This document shows, one piece after another, positions 33,815-42,307 of a DNA stretch of 64,000 nucleotides (its first letter is position 1; every line of letters begins with the position of its first letter). The notes beneath the pieces are model-generated. The model saw nothing but the letters and a program-made list of their open reading frames with translations, had not been told where the DNA came from and searched no databases. Position numbers and translations under genes: made by a program. Source of the DNA: Chitinophagaceae bacterium (GTDB lineage: Bacteria; Bacteroidota; Bacteroidia; Chitinophagales; Chitinophagaceae); assembly GCA_025934485.1 (NCBI GenBank), contig JAICXX010000011.1:1-64000 (forward strand), in the 5' to 3' direction.

Positions 33815-34849
33815 TCAATCCTGCAATAGCCCAAGGGCGGCGGCAAAGCGGGGGGAGCGCATTTGGCGGAGGGCCTCGTTCATTTGCGCCTTGCCATACA
33901 TCAGCTGTCCTTCGTGGGTTGCCATGGACAGTTTGCCGGCGGCCATCCATTCACTAAACCTTTGCAGCGTATTGCCTTCCATCTCCTGGTCAAGGGGATG
34001 CCCTGCGGGTTTGTTCCGAACCGCCACCTGCACAAGCAAGATGGCATAGATAATCCTGGAGATCTGTCGCATGATATAGAAACGGGCGCTTTTATATTCG
34101 TCCACTCCGCCATCAAAATACACCTGCAAAAATTGCGTTTCCTGTTCTTCGGTGTGTATGAAAAAATTGGCTGCGGTCGCGAGGTCGACATACCGGTCGT
34201 TTGAAAACGCCGCATCCCAATCGACAACCCACAGCTTGTTGCCATCAGCCAACAGATTAGCCGGATTGAGATCGTTATGGCTAAGCACTCTTTGAGGGTC
34301 GTGCCAAGTGTATTTTGAGGCAATAGCCGCATAATGCGAAAAACACTCCTGAACGACGGGGCCAGTCAATATTTTTGATTGTGCAAAGCCAGCTACCATC
34401 GCCGCAATTGTTTCCTGCAGATCGGGTCCGGGAAGGTTACAGGGAAGGGAATGGATGGAACGGATGGTCTTTGCAAGCTCAACCACCAACTTTTCGGGCG
34501 AGAAGGTCGTCCTTATCGGTGCGCATTCGATGAAATCAGTGATCGTAATACCGGCGGATATGTCCTGAAAGTGTAACCGGGGCGCGATACCCGCCGACGA
34601 CGCCAACGCCAACGCACGGTTGCCGGACACCGATGGCGCATCCAGTTTCAATACATATGGGCGATGGTCTATCGTAAGCTTATAGACCCCCGAGCCGGAT
34701 AAACCGCCGGAAAGCTGTTCTATGCTGTCGATGGTATTCGATCCAAAGGTCTGTGATAAGGCGGCTTCTACTGCTGGCAAGCGCCATTCCGGTATAAAAT
34801 GAACAGGTGTGTTTTCCACTTTCGATAGGTTATTCGAGATTTCCGCCAA
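33815..34849 (-). CDS. Aminoglycoside phosphotransferase/choline kinase-fold protein
   Basis: The 344-residue protein shows the APH kinase motifs: catalytic loop HNDLNPANLL at 191-200 (Asp193, Asn198) and the metal-binding Asp210 in WVVDWDAAF, with an N-terminal Gly-rich SGGLSGSGVYKL loop and YVLKLD lysine. The family phosphorylates small hydroxylated molecules. The closest general resemblance is to the choline/thiamine kinase branch. Its first 20 bases overlap the MarR gene's end, which indicates translational coupling with that regulator. An antibiotic-resistance role is not supported by context. Confidence 0.88.
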   Translation of the reverse strand: MAEISNNLSKVENTPVHFIPEWRLPAVEAALSQTFGSNTIDSIEQLSGGLSGSGVYKLTIDHRPYVLKLDAPSVSGNRALALASSAGIAPRLHFQDISAGITITDFIECAPIRTTFSPEKLVVELAKTIRSIHSLPCNLPGPDLQETIAAMVAGFAQSKILTGPVVQECFSHYAAIASKYTWHDPQRVLSHNDLNPANLLADGNKLWVVDWDAAFSNDRYVDLATAANFFIHTEEQETQFLQVYFDGGVDEYKSARFYIMRQISRIIYAILLVQVAVRNKPAGHPLDQEMEGNTLQRFSEWMAAGKLSMATHEGQLMYGKAQMNEALRQMRSPRFAAALGLLQD

Positions 34850-35261
34850 GCGCTTTTAACAAGCCCACCAGCGGGTGATTGTTCTTGCCATACTCCGCAG
34901 GTACAATTTGCTTTGCAATATGATTGGCCGTTCCCAGCGCCTCCTCATAGATACGCTTTCCTGCAGCAGTAATGACCACCAGACTTACCCGGGCATCCCG
35001 CTCCCCCGCCTGACGCGCGATCAAGCCGATCTTTTCCATGGGCAGCAGCATCCGTGTAACGCCTGATGCGGTAAGGCCTGTTCTTTCCGCCAGATCCGTA
35101 GGCCTCATCTTTTCTCCAGGCGCTTCATGCAACAGGTAAAGGATGAGAAAATCATTGAATCCGATGCCGTACATGGTCAACGGGTCGAGTCTTCGCGACA
35201 ACATCGCCTGGATCTTGAACAGGTTCAGCAACACCTTCAATGAGGGATTAATACTTGACAT
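34830..35261 (-). CDS. MarR-family transcriptional regulator
   Basis: The 143-residue winged-helix protein has the MarR core: MRPTDLAERTGLTASGVTRMLLPMEKIGLIARQAGERDARVSLVVITAAGKRIYEE, covering the recognition helix and the D-x-R wing. MarR proteins repress their own operon until a small ligand binds. Its gene overlaps the phosphotransferase start by 20 bp, so the two form one unit. Candidate operator repeats cover the start codon. Confidence 0.95.
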   Translation of the reverse strand: MSSINPSLKVLLNLFKIQAMLSRRLDPLTMYGIGFNDFLILYLLHEAPGEKMRPTDLAERTGLTASGVTRMLLPMEKIGLIARQAGERDARVSLVVITAAGKRIYEEALGTANHIAKQIVPAEYGKNNHPLVGLLKALGGNLE

Positions 35262-35277
35262 ATACTTGACTAATCAA
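35251..35277. promoter_or_regulatory. Candidate MarR operator
   Basis: ATACTTGAC occurs twice 11 bp apart (35251-35259 and 35262-35270), and the second copy runs into an imperfect palindrome TTGACTAATCAA (35266-35277). The repeats straddle the MarR start codon, fitting autoregulation. Confidence 0.55.
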
Positions 35278-35361
35278 TTACATTGCAAATAAACAACATT
35301 TTTCCGGAAAATGTGCAACCTTTTTACATTTTGGCAGTACTTAGGGTATAAGCCCGCTTCT

Positions 35362-37740
35362 ATGCTGAAAAACTATTTCAAGATAGCCTTGCGCAATCTG
35401 CGTAAGAGCCGGATGTATTCGCTTATCAACGTCATCGGCCTCTCCACGGGTCTCGGCATCTGCATCCTGCTGTTGCTTTGGGTAAAGGACGAATTAAGCT
35501 ACGACCGGTTCAATGTCCATGCCGCCAACCTGTACCGGCTGGCGCCGACCTTCGACAACGAAGGGCAGGTCAATGTATGGGATGTCACCTCGGCGCCAAT
35601 TGCCATCTTTGCCAGGAAGGAACTTCCCGAGGTTGAAAATGCCTGCCGGCTCGCAGACAACTGGGCCGTAACCTATTTTGTATACAAAGGGAAGAAGATC
35701 GAGGAATGGCATAACAAGCACGTCGACCCTTCCTTTTTCAGAATGTTCACCTTCCCGCTTGTCGAAGGCAATCCGGAACACCCATTCGAGGATGCCCACT
35801 CGATAGTTCTGTCCGAATCTACGGCCAAAAGAATATTTGGGGACGAGTATCCCATAGGCCAAGTGCTGGCAGGCGATGACAAAAAATTATATCATGTCAC
35901 CGGCGTGATGAAAGATATTCCCGGGAATTCCTCCATCCAATTCAAGGTCGCGTTTAATTTTGAACAGCTGGAACAGGAATATGACAGCACCGGCAGATAT
36001 TGGAAGACGCTGAACAGCAGCTGGGGCCAGTACGATTATGACACCTATGTGCAGCTGAAGCCCGGTGCCAATCCCACGGCTGTCGGGGAGCAGTTGGGGC
36101 AGATCCACCGTCGCAATGAGCAGGACAATTTCACCAAACATCTTAGCTACCGGCTCAATCCGCTTACCAGGATCCACCTCTATGCCTCGGACGGCAAAGA
36201 ACAGGGAATGGCGGTCGTTCGGGTGTTCTTTATCGTAGCTGTGATCGTGCTCGCCATTGCCTGTATCAACTACGTCAACCTGATCACCGCAAGAGCTATC
36301 AAGCGAAGCAAGGAGATAAGCCTGCGTAAGATCATCGGCGCGGATAAAAGAAGCCTGTTCCTGCAATTCCTGAGCGAGTCGCTGGCGCTATTCCTGATCT
36401 CGCTGGTGCTGGCAACCGGCCTGATCTACCTCGTGATGCCGCTCTACAACAATATTGCCGACAAGGCTCTTGTGTTCAAACCCTGGGAACCCGATGTCCT
36501 CGAAGTATACGGGCTGACGCTGCTCGTAACCCTGCTGCTCGCGGGTATCTACCCCGCGATAACCTTATCCTCCTTTAAGCCTTTGGAAGCGATGAGGGGC
36601 AAACTAAGCGGGATCGGCAGTAAGGGCAATTTCCGCAAGGTGCTGGTAGTCGTACAGTTCAGCTTTTCCATTACGCTTATCGTGAGCACCATTATCATCG
36701 GCGAGCAACTTAAATACATCCGGGCGAGAAACCTGGGGTACGATAAGGAGAATGTCTTCAGTTTCTGGATGCGGAATATCGACAAGCATTACGATGCTGC
36801 AAAAGCCGAACTGCTGAAACAGCCCGGCATCCTGGGTGTCACAGAATCCGGAGTGGATATCATCAACACACATAGCGGCACTTCGGATGTGAGCTGGGAC
36901 GGCAAGCGGGCAGACCAGCAAACCTTTACCATTGCCCAAATGCCGGTAGAACACAATTTTCCGGAGGTGATGGGCATACAGCTGCTCGAAGGAAACGGAT
37001 TTACAGGCACACCGGCCGACAGTATGCATTTCATCCTCAACGAAACCGCCATCAAAGAAGCCGGCATCGCCGAGCCGGCCGTCGGTAAACGTTTTACGAT
37101 GCACGGTGTCAACGGGGTGATCTCGGGCGTGGCAAAGGATTTCCATTTTCAGTCCATGCGTACCCGGATCCGGCCGTTGGTGATGCATTACAGTACGAAC
37201 TGGCGGGGGAAGATGTATATACGCACCACAGGCAAGGATGTCTCAAAGGCACTGGCGGCCGTCGAATCCGTATGGAAAGCGTACAACCCCGACTATGATT
37301 TTGAATATACCTTTTTAGACAGCGAGTTCAACGATCTGTATAAATCCGATCTGCACGTCGGGCAGCTCTTCAACGCCTTTGCCGCATTGGCTATCTTTAT
37401 CTCCTGTCTTGGTCTTTTTGGGCTGGTGACCTTTACCGCCGAAAGCAAGGTCAGGGAGATCGGGGTTCGCAAGGTGCTCGGGGCAGGCTTGCCGCATATC
37501 GTCGCGCTGCTGTCGAAGGATTTTGTGGTACTGGTAGCCATCGCCGCAGCCATCGCCTTTCCCGTGGCCTGGTATGGGCTCACCGGTTTTTTGCAAGGTT
37601 ATGCCTATCGGACCGAATTGCACTGGTGGGTATTTGCGGCAGCGGCCGCCATGACGTTGATCATTGCACTGCTAACCGTAGGATTCAAGTGTGTGCAGGC
37701 TGCGATGGCGAATCCCGTGGAGAGTCTGAGGACGGAATGA
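35362..37740 (+). CDS. MacB/FtsX-type ABC transporter permease
   Basis: Starting at ATG 35362 (MLKNYFKIALRNLRKSRMYSLINVIGLSTG), the 792-residue protein has a first membrane helix, a periplasmic MacB-core domain, three helices, a middle helix near 430, a second periplasmic domain and three final helices, ending NPVESLRTE. This duplicated FtsX layout without an ATPase is typical of Bacteroidota export permeases. No ATPase gene is adjacent, so an unlinked one must serve it. Substrate unknown. It is divergent from the MarR gene, which may regulate it. Confidence 0.93.
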   Translation: MLKNYFKIALRNLRKSRMYSLINVIGLSTGLGICILLLLWVKDELSYDRFNVHAANLYRLAPTFDNEGQVNVWDVTSAPIAIFARKELPEVENACRLADNWAVTYFVYKGKKIEEWHNKHVDPSFFRMFTFPLVEGNPEHPFEDAHSIVLSESTAKRIFGDEYPIGQVLAGDDKKLYHVTGVMKDIPGNSSIQFKVAFNFEQLEQEYDSTGRYWKTLNSSWGQYDYDTYVQLKPGANPTAVGEQLGQIHRRNEQDNFTKHLSYRLNPLTRIHLYASDGKEQGMAVVRVFFIVAVIVLAIACINYVNLITARAIKRSKEISLRKIIGADKRSLFLQFLSESLALFLISLVLATGLIYLVMPLYNNIADKALVFKPWEPDVLEVYGLTLLVTLLLAGIYPAITLSSFKPLEAMRGKLSGIGSKGNFRKVLVVVQFSFSITLIVSTIIIGEQLKYIRARNLGYDKENVFSFWMRNIDKHYDAAKAELLKQPGILGVTESGVDIINTHSGTSDVSWDGKRADQQTFTIAQMPVEHNFPEVMGIQLLEGNGFTGTPADSMHFILNETAIKEAGIAEPAVGKRFTMHGVNGVISGVAKDFHFQSMRTRIRPLVMHYSTNWRGKMYIRTTGKDVSKALAAVESVWKAYNPDYDFEYTFLDSEFNDLYKSDLHVGQLFNAFAALAIFISCLGLFGLVTFTAESKVREIGVRKVLGAGLPHIVALLSKDFVVLVAIAAAIAFPVAWYGLTGFLQGYAYRTELHWWVFAAAAAMTLIIALLTVGFKCVQAAMANPVESLRTE

Positions 37741-37745
37741 TGCAG

Positions 37746-38360
37746 TTATCTCTTTCGCATGGAAACATTCTCATGAACCCATAGGGCTTCGGCGTCAGGT
37801 GAAATTTTATCTATCGTACTGTCTACCCTACTGAATGTGGCTCCGGCATGGTGATAAGGCTCACTATCGTCGAAAAAAGGGCCGACAACACCAAGTATCC
37901 ATCCATCTTTAGCTGCCCAGTGTGGTTCATTTACCTTGTATTTAAAGACCTCGTAATGCACATAACTTCCCTGCCCGTCAAAATCGAAAGTTGCGCGTTT
38001 GATATGCTCTATTTCATCGGGACAAGCGCCAAGCTCTGTGGGAAATTCCAGCCAATTAGCCAGCTGGCTCTCAGCGCCCTTGATCAACGTATAATACTCT
38101 TCCGGGAACAAATCTTTTTTGCCACGGCTGGTCAAAAGCTGATAGGTGAGGTGCCTGGTTTTAATATCCGCCGCATAGGGCAAAACATCTTGCGGATCGA
38201 CCGTTTGGCTATTCGCCAATTTTTCATACAAGGGTCTAATCCTTTCAAATCTTAACCTATTCAGGTTTTTATTCTGATGGCTGACTTTTAAGTAGCGGTA
38301 AATGACAAAAATTATAATTAGTGCAAGGAGAATCCCTACTACGATCAAGGCAATGTTCAT
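37746..38360 (-). CDS. Membrane-anchored protein of unknown function
   Basis: The 204-residue product has one N-terminal transmembrane helix (about 4-22) followed by a soluble domain with no motif I recognise. The C-terminal half contains DGQGSYVHYEVFKYKVNEPHWAAKDGWILGVVGPFFDD, rich in aromatic residues. The gene is 5 bp from the convergent permease gene and stands alone on its strand. Confidence 0.7.
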   Translation of the reverse strand: MNIALIVVGILLALIIIFVIYRYLKVSHQNKNLNRLRFERIRPLYEKLANSQTVDPQDVLPYAADIKTRHLTYQLLTSRGKKDLFPEEYYTLIKGAESQLANWLEFPTELGACPDEIEHIKRATFDFDGQGSYVHYEVFKYKVNEPHWAAKDGWILGVVGPFFDDSEPYHHAGATFSRVDSTIDKISPDAEALWVHENVSMRKR

Positions 38361-38419
38361 GCGTTTCCAGGAGTTATTTACGCATTATACAAAATAAATT
38401 TCATTTGTGCAATGCGCAG

Positions 38420-39265
38420 CTACAGCTCGACGTGCAGATCGTTGCGCAATTTTTCCGGATCTACTATCGTGTTTATCTGCATGATCTTTCCTTCGCTGTC
38501 GAACTCGAAGACCTGGCAAACGGCTAGCCGGTCGCCGTCGTAGTAGACCAACGCCGGCTGATAGTTGACCCAGATAAGCCGCATCGTCAGACGCTGCAGG
38601 AACCGGTAATAGGCCAACATCGCCAATTCTGCGACATCATGCGCGCCCACACATTCTTTCTTCACCACATGCAGCCTGGTGCCACCGTCCGCATAATAGG
38701 CGATGTCTGCGGAGAGCAAACTTTCCAATTGCGGAACGTCTCGTCGCTGGATGGCGTCCATATACCGCTCGAGGAGCATGGAGGTTTGGGCGTCCCTGTC
38801 CACTGTGCCGGGCCCAGGCTTGAATAGCTTGGCTTTGGCCCGGCTGAGCAGCTTACGGGAATGCTCTTCCGTGATCGACAAAACCCCGGCAATCTCCTGG
38901 TGGCTATAGTCGAAGCTTTCCTTTAAAATGAAAACAGCCCTTTCCGTGGCATGCAGTTTTTCGAGCAGCACCAGCAATGAATAGGACAGGATATCCTTGA
39001 GGTAAAGGTTGCGATCCGCCGCGTCGTCGGTAGCGACGGGTTCGGGCAGCCAGACTTCTGACTGCCCGATGATCTTCCTTTTCCGTTTTTTGGCGTTGAT
39101 GGCCCGGTTGATGACACTTTGGATGAGATAGTTCTTCTCGTCCCCGACGTCCGCCCGATCGTGGGCAACATAATTGGATAGTACGTCCTGAATGACATCC
39201 TTGGCGTCTTCGGCCGAACCGAGGATGTTGTACGCGTATGGAAATAGGATCCGTTGGTCGATCAT
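38420..39265 (-). CDS. ECF41-type (SigJ-like) sigma factor with SnoaL-like C-terminal domain
   Basis: The 281-residue protein has a sigma region 2 (about 1-60), a region 4 helix-turn-helix (about 105-145: FDYSHQEIAGVLSITEEHSRKLLSRAKAKL) and a C-terminal SnoaL-like fold (about 160-281). Signature motifs of the ECF41 group are present: WLPEP at 72-76, DGGTR at 193-197 (group consensus DGGGK) and DPEKL at 269-273 (consensus NPDKL). In this group the C-terminal domain replaces an anti-sigma factor. The gene follows a carboxymuconolactone decarboxylase-family gene by 8 bp, the classic ECF41 neighbour. Confidence 0.93.
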   Translation of the reverse strand: MIDQRILFPYAYNILGSAEDAKDVIQDVLSNYVAHDRADVGDEKNYLIQSVINRAINAKKRKRKIIGQSEVWLPEPVATDDAADRNLYLKDILSYSLLVLLEKLHATERAVFILKESFDYSHQEIAGVLSITEEHSRKLLSRAKAKLFKPGPGTVDRDAQTSMLLERYMDAIQRRDVPQLESLLSADIAYYADGGTRLHVVKKECVGAHDVAELAMLAYYRFLQRLTMRLIWVNYQPALVYYDGDRLAVCQVFEFDSEGKIMQINTIVDPEKLRNDLHVEL

Positions 39266-39273
39266 AAGCTGTA

Positions 39274-39726
39274 TTATGCGTGTTGCCCCACTTTATACCC
39301 GCCCGGAACCGTCCGGAACGCGCGGTTGAGCCTGTTCCAGGTGTTAATGGTCGCAACGGCCAGTGTAAGGTCGGCAATTTCCTTTTTACTGAAAAATTCC
39401 GTGAGGGCATCGAAGACCTCGTCTTCCACATTACCCGCAGTCACCGCTTCCGCGTAGGCCAGCGCAGCGCGTTCTTTATCTGAATAATAGGGGCAATCCC
39501 GCCAGGCGGCCACGGAATAGAGGCGTTGTTCCGACTCACCCCTGGCAACGGCATCCTTGAAATGCATATCCAGACAATAGGCACAGCCATTGATCGTAGA
39601 GACATGGAAATCTATGAGTTCTATCAAATTAGGCTCGAGTCCGGACCTGCGGATATATACACCGGGTTTTAGTAATACTTCCATGAACTCTTTGGAGGTT
39701 TCTTCAAATGAGATCCTTGCTTTCAT
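39274..39726 (-). CDS. Carboxymuconolactone decarboxylase-family (AhpD-like) protein
   Basis: The 150-residue helical protein has the redox motif CAYCLDMH, with ERAALAYAEAVTAG further on, which places it with AhpD-like peroxidase/CMD proteins. These act as small peroxidatic or reductase subunits; the substrate here is unknown. It is upstream of the ECF41 sigma gene and a likely target of it. Confidence 0.93.
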   Translation of the reverse strand: MKARISFEETSKEFMEVLLKPGVYIRRSGLEPNLIELIDFHVSTINGCAYCLDMHFKDAVARGESEQRLYSVAAWRDCPYYSDKERAALAYAEAVTAGNVEDEVFDALTEFFSKKEIADLTLAVATINTWNRLNRAFRTVPGGYKVGQHA

Positions 39727-39809
39727 TGTTATAGTTTTTGCATGATGAATACTTTACTATAACTAGACACGCAAGTGTTCTGCCGCGTGACCGATCTGCA
39801 AGATTTTTT

Positions 39810-40796
39810 TTAATGCCGTTGATGGGCCTGCATTATCGGGAGGAAAGGGCCGAATTTGTGTGTCTCCGCCGGAAAACTGTCTATGAAGGGGCCAAAGGGA
39901 TAATCCACCGGTTTAAGCGAGATGTCCGGCCAGTCCGCTGGAAAATCCCGGACCGGCCTGGGTTGGGAATTGATAAACGCCGAAAGGTCCCAGGCCTCAT
40001 CGGCCGACAGTTCCATCGTTCGGTAATCTGCGCCAAAAGGCATGTTGTAGCGTATGAACCCTGCGAGGCGGGCGACGCGGAAAAAGCCTGCGGCTGTATT
40101 GTAGCTGTTATCGCCCCACAGCGGAGGATAGGTATACGTTCGTGCGTTGTTGTCCTTTAATCCCTCGCCGTTGGGCCCATGGCAGCGACTGCATTTCGTC
40201 TCGTAGGATCTTTTCCCTTTTTCCGGATCGGCGGCCCGGTCCATAAAGGAGAGAACTGCAATACCGCTGCCTGCCGGCTTTTTCCCTTTGGACACACCCG
40301 TTCCCAGCCACTGCATATAGGCGATCATGGCCCGGACTTCCCTGGACGTGCTGTCCGGTGCCTCCCCGTTAAGACTGCGCTGAAAACAGTCAGCTATGCG
40401 TTGGGCAATGCTTTCCAATCCACCTCGCCGTTCCTTGAATTTGGGATAGGTGGATGCAACACCCCCGAAATTGTTTCCCCAGGGCTGTCGCCCTGCCTTT
40501 AAATGACAGTTCTGGCAGTCCAGTCCGTTCTGTCGCCTGTCGATGGTGCCAGCAGGCCCAAAATAATAGCCTGTGCGGGCGATGAGGTCCTGGCCATATC
40601 GGACGAGGGCACCTTCGGGCCCGTCTGTTATCGATATACTGTCGGGTGCCTGCCAGAGCGAGTCTGCAGGGGGCTTCGCGGGTGTCGTGGCCTGTACGCG
40701 CCGGGATGGGGCACGCATGTAATGGAGGAGTAACTCTCCAGCCGCCAGCGCCACGATAATGATGATCGTTACGGCCGGCATGATCCTGGTTTTCAT
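39810..40796 (-). CDS. Diheme cytochrome c, periplasmic, TsdA-like
   Basis: I start at ATG 40796, giving 328 residues with an N-terminal anchor or signal (about 8-25). Two c-heme sites are clear: CQNCH at 94-98 and CSRCH at 202-206, each followed by a cytochrome c domain. The pattern (GPAGTIDRRQNGLDCQNCHLKAG, GNNFGGVASTYP) resembles thiosulfate dehydrogenase TsdA-type and related diheme proteins. The gene overlaps the preceding DsrE-like gene in a TGATG arrangement, so the two are coupled, consistent with a sulfur-compound role. Confidence 0.9.
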   Translation of the reverse strand: MKTRIMPAVTIIIIVALAAGELLLHYMRAPSRRVQATTPAKPPADSLWQAPDSISITDGPEGALVRYGQDLIARTGYYFGPAGTIDRRQNGLDCQNCHLKAGRQPWGNNFGGVASTYPKFKERRGGLESIAQRIADCFQRSLNGEAPDSTSREVRAMIAYMQWLGTGVSKGKKPAGSGIAVLSFMDRAADPEKGKRSYETKCSRCHGPNGEGLKDNNARTYTYPPLWGDNSYNTAAGFFRVARLAGFIRYNMPFGADYRTMELSADEAWDLSAFINSQPRPVRDFPADWPDISLKPVDYPFGPFIDSFPAETHKFGPFLPIMQAHQRH

Positions 40797-41509
40797 CAGC
40801 CGGCAAAGCAATAGGTACACCCATGCTCCTGCGCGCGACCTACCGCCCAAACACCCGATGGCATAGGCTGAATGGAGGGAAGTATGCCAGCAAGCCATTC
40901 GGTTTTGACCGCACTGCCATCCATATTAGCATGCATACCCGCGACAGCGCTAAATACGGTAAGGGCTACATCGCAAACACAAAACAATACCCCACTAGCC
41001 TGCAGATCGCGGATACCGATCGCCACCGGTCCGATGCCAGGGATCTTGAAATCTTCGGGACGCGTCTCCCAATACGGATTTCGGGTAGCCGGCGCCGATG
41101 TACGGGGGTCATTGATCTTGAACATTTCCCCAAATTTGTACTTTGCCCACAGGTCATCGCCCATCGCGTAAGGGATCGCCTCGTGGCGCAGGACGACGAC
41201 TACGCTGCAATCCCTTTCGGTTGTTCCGGTAGCGGCGTTGGTCAATAAGAAAACTTTGGGCCATGCAAATGTCATCATCTCCTTGGGCGCCGGGGCGTCG
41301 AAGACGATCTTGTGTTTCCCTTTGATATTGGCGCTGAACCATTCGTCGGGGTCCGACAGATCGGCGACGGCAGACGAATCGCTTTCCTTTGCGGTTTGCG
41401 AAGCCGCTGCCAATGTAAAATTGCTCATTCCGAGAAGCGCGGCGGTGCCGGCTAGCTTTCCCAGAAAATTCCGCCTGTTGCCAAGCTGATTTTGATGGAT
41501 TGTGCGCAT
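40796..41509 (-). CDS. Tat-exported DsrE-like protein
   Basis: The 237-residue product has a twin-arginine signal (NRRNFLGKLAG followed by a hydrophobic stretch). The mature part matches the DsrE/YchN-like fold, ending in GVWAVGRAQEHGCTYCFAG with a conserved Cys-x-x-Cys near the end, plus CVCDVALTVFSAVAG. DsrE proteins handle sulfur or act in redox partner roles. It is translationally coupled to a diheme cytochrome c (TGATG overlap), so the pair probably forms a periplasmic electron-transfer unit; substrate unknown. Confidence 0.75.
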   Translation of the reverse strand: MRTIHQNQLGNRRNFLGKLAGTAALLGMSNFTLAAASQTAKESDSSAVADLSDPDEWFSANIKGKHKIVFDAPAPKEMMTFAWPKVFLLTNAATGTTERDCSVVVVLRHEAIPYAMGDDLWAKYKFGEMFKINDPRTSAPATRNPYWETRPEDFKIPGIGPVAIGIRDLQASGVLFCVCDVALTVFSAVAGMHANMDGSAVKTEWLAGILPSIQPMPSGVWAVGRAQEHGCTYCFAG

Positions 41510-41675
41510 AAAAGTGCGTTTTGATGTTGAGAGATCAAATTAGGCGGAGCGGATTCCGGCTGGCGCCGAATTGAGGCTTTAGAGAAAAGCACTGCAGGGA
41601 GAAGGCATTGAAGGCCTCAACAAGTTAAAGAAAATATTTATAAATAAAAATTATTATATTTTGTTGGCGCGATTT

Positions 41676-42302
41676 TTACCTGATCAACATCAAGAGCAGG
41701 TAAAGCACTACCGCGATGATCCCGATGATGAAAAATATCCTGCCGCGTTTTCTCGTGGCCGGAGAATAGGCATGTACTTCCCGGCCATCCGGTAAGATCT
41801 TTTTTTGGCTGGAAACCGCATAGCCCGACATCACGCCTATCCCTAAAAGCGGTGGGTTTTTTCGCCCATCGGCGTCGTCATACTTTTCCAGTTCCGCCAG
41901 ACGCTGTGCCTTCAGCTGATCTGTGAGCTCCGGCGTAATATCATAGCCGCGTTCTCTGAGCAGCTTCCGGGCAAGCACGTAGTCAAAGTGCCCCCATTCG
42001 TCCGGCTTGGCAAGGATATCCAGCAACTCCTGGTCCGTAAAAGTGAAAAGGTAGTAGTCCGGATCGACATCCTGCAACTGCCCTTCATAATAGGCTTCCA
42101 GTACCGCATGTGCGCGGCTAAAATCCGCGGCAGGGATCTTGAGATGGATCAGCGGGTCGGATGTATTGCCGATAATAGCCGGGTCCAAATGCAGGTGCTC
42201 GCCTTCTATCTCATATTCGATACCTGCTTTTCCCAACATCTCGCCTATTGCCCGGGCGAGACCGGGGTCGTTGTATTTCTGAAAGGTCAATAATTTCGAC
42301 AT
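41676..42302 (-). CDS. DUF2007-like membrane-anchored protein
   Basis: The 208-residue protein begins with a small beta-alpha fold (MSKLLTFQKYNDPGLARAIGEMLGKAGIEYEIEG) like the DUF2007 'putative signal transducing protein' family, continues with a helical middle, and ends with a C-terminal transmembrane helix (about 188-207). No catalytic motif is seen. It lies 5 bp upstream of nothing else on its strand except the EF-G paralogue, whose stop codon is 5 bp from its start, so the two could be one transcript. Confidence 0.75.
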   Translation of the reverse strand: MSKLLTFQKYNDPGLARAIGEMLGKAGIEYEIEGEHLHLDPAIIGNTSDPLIHLKIPAADFSRAHAVLEAYYEGQLQDVDPDYYLFTFTDQELLDILAKPDEWGHFDYVLARKLLRERGYDITPELTDQLKAQRLAELEKYDDADGRKNPPLLGIGVMSGYAVSSQKKILPDGREVHAYSPATRKRGRIFFIIGIIAVVLYLLLMLIR

Positions 42303-42307
42303 GGTGT

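Noticed and set aside
33815-34849. Aminoglycoside resistance gene
   Set aside because: The APH fold also covers choline, thiamine and other small-molecule kinases. The context (MarR, no mobile elements) gives no reason to call it a resistance determinant.
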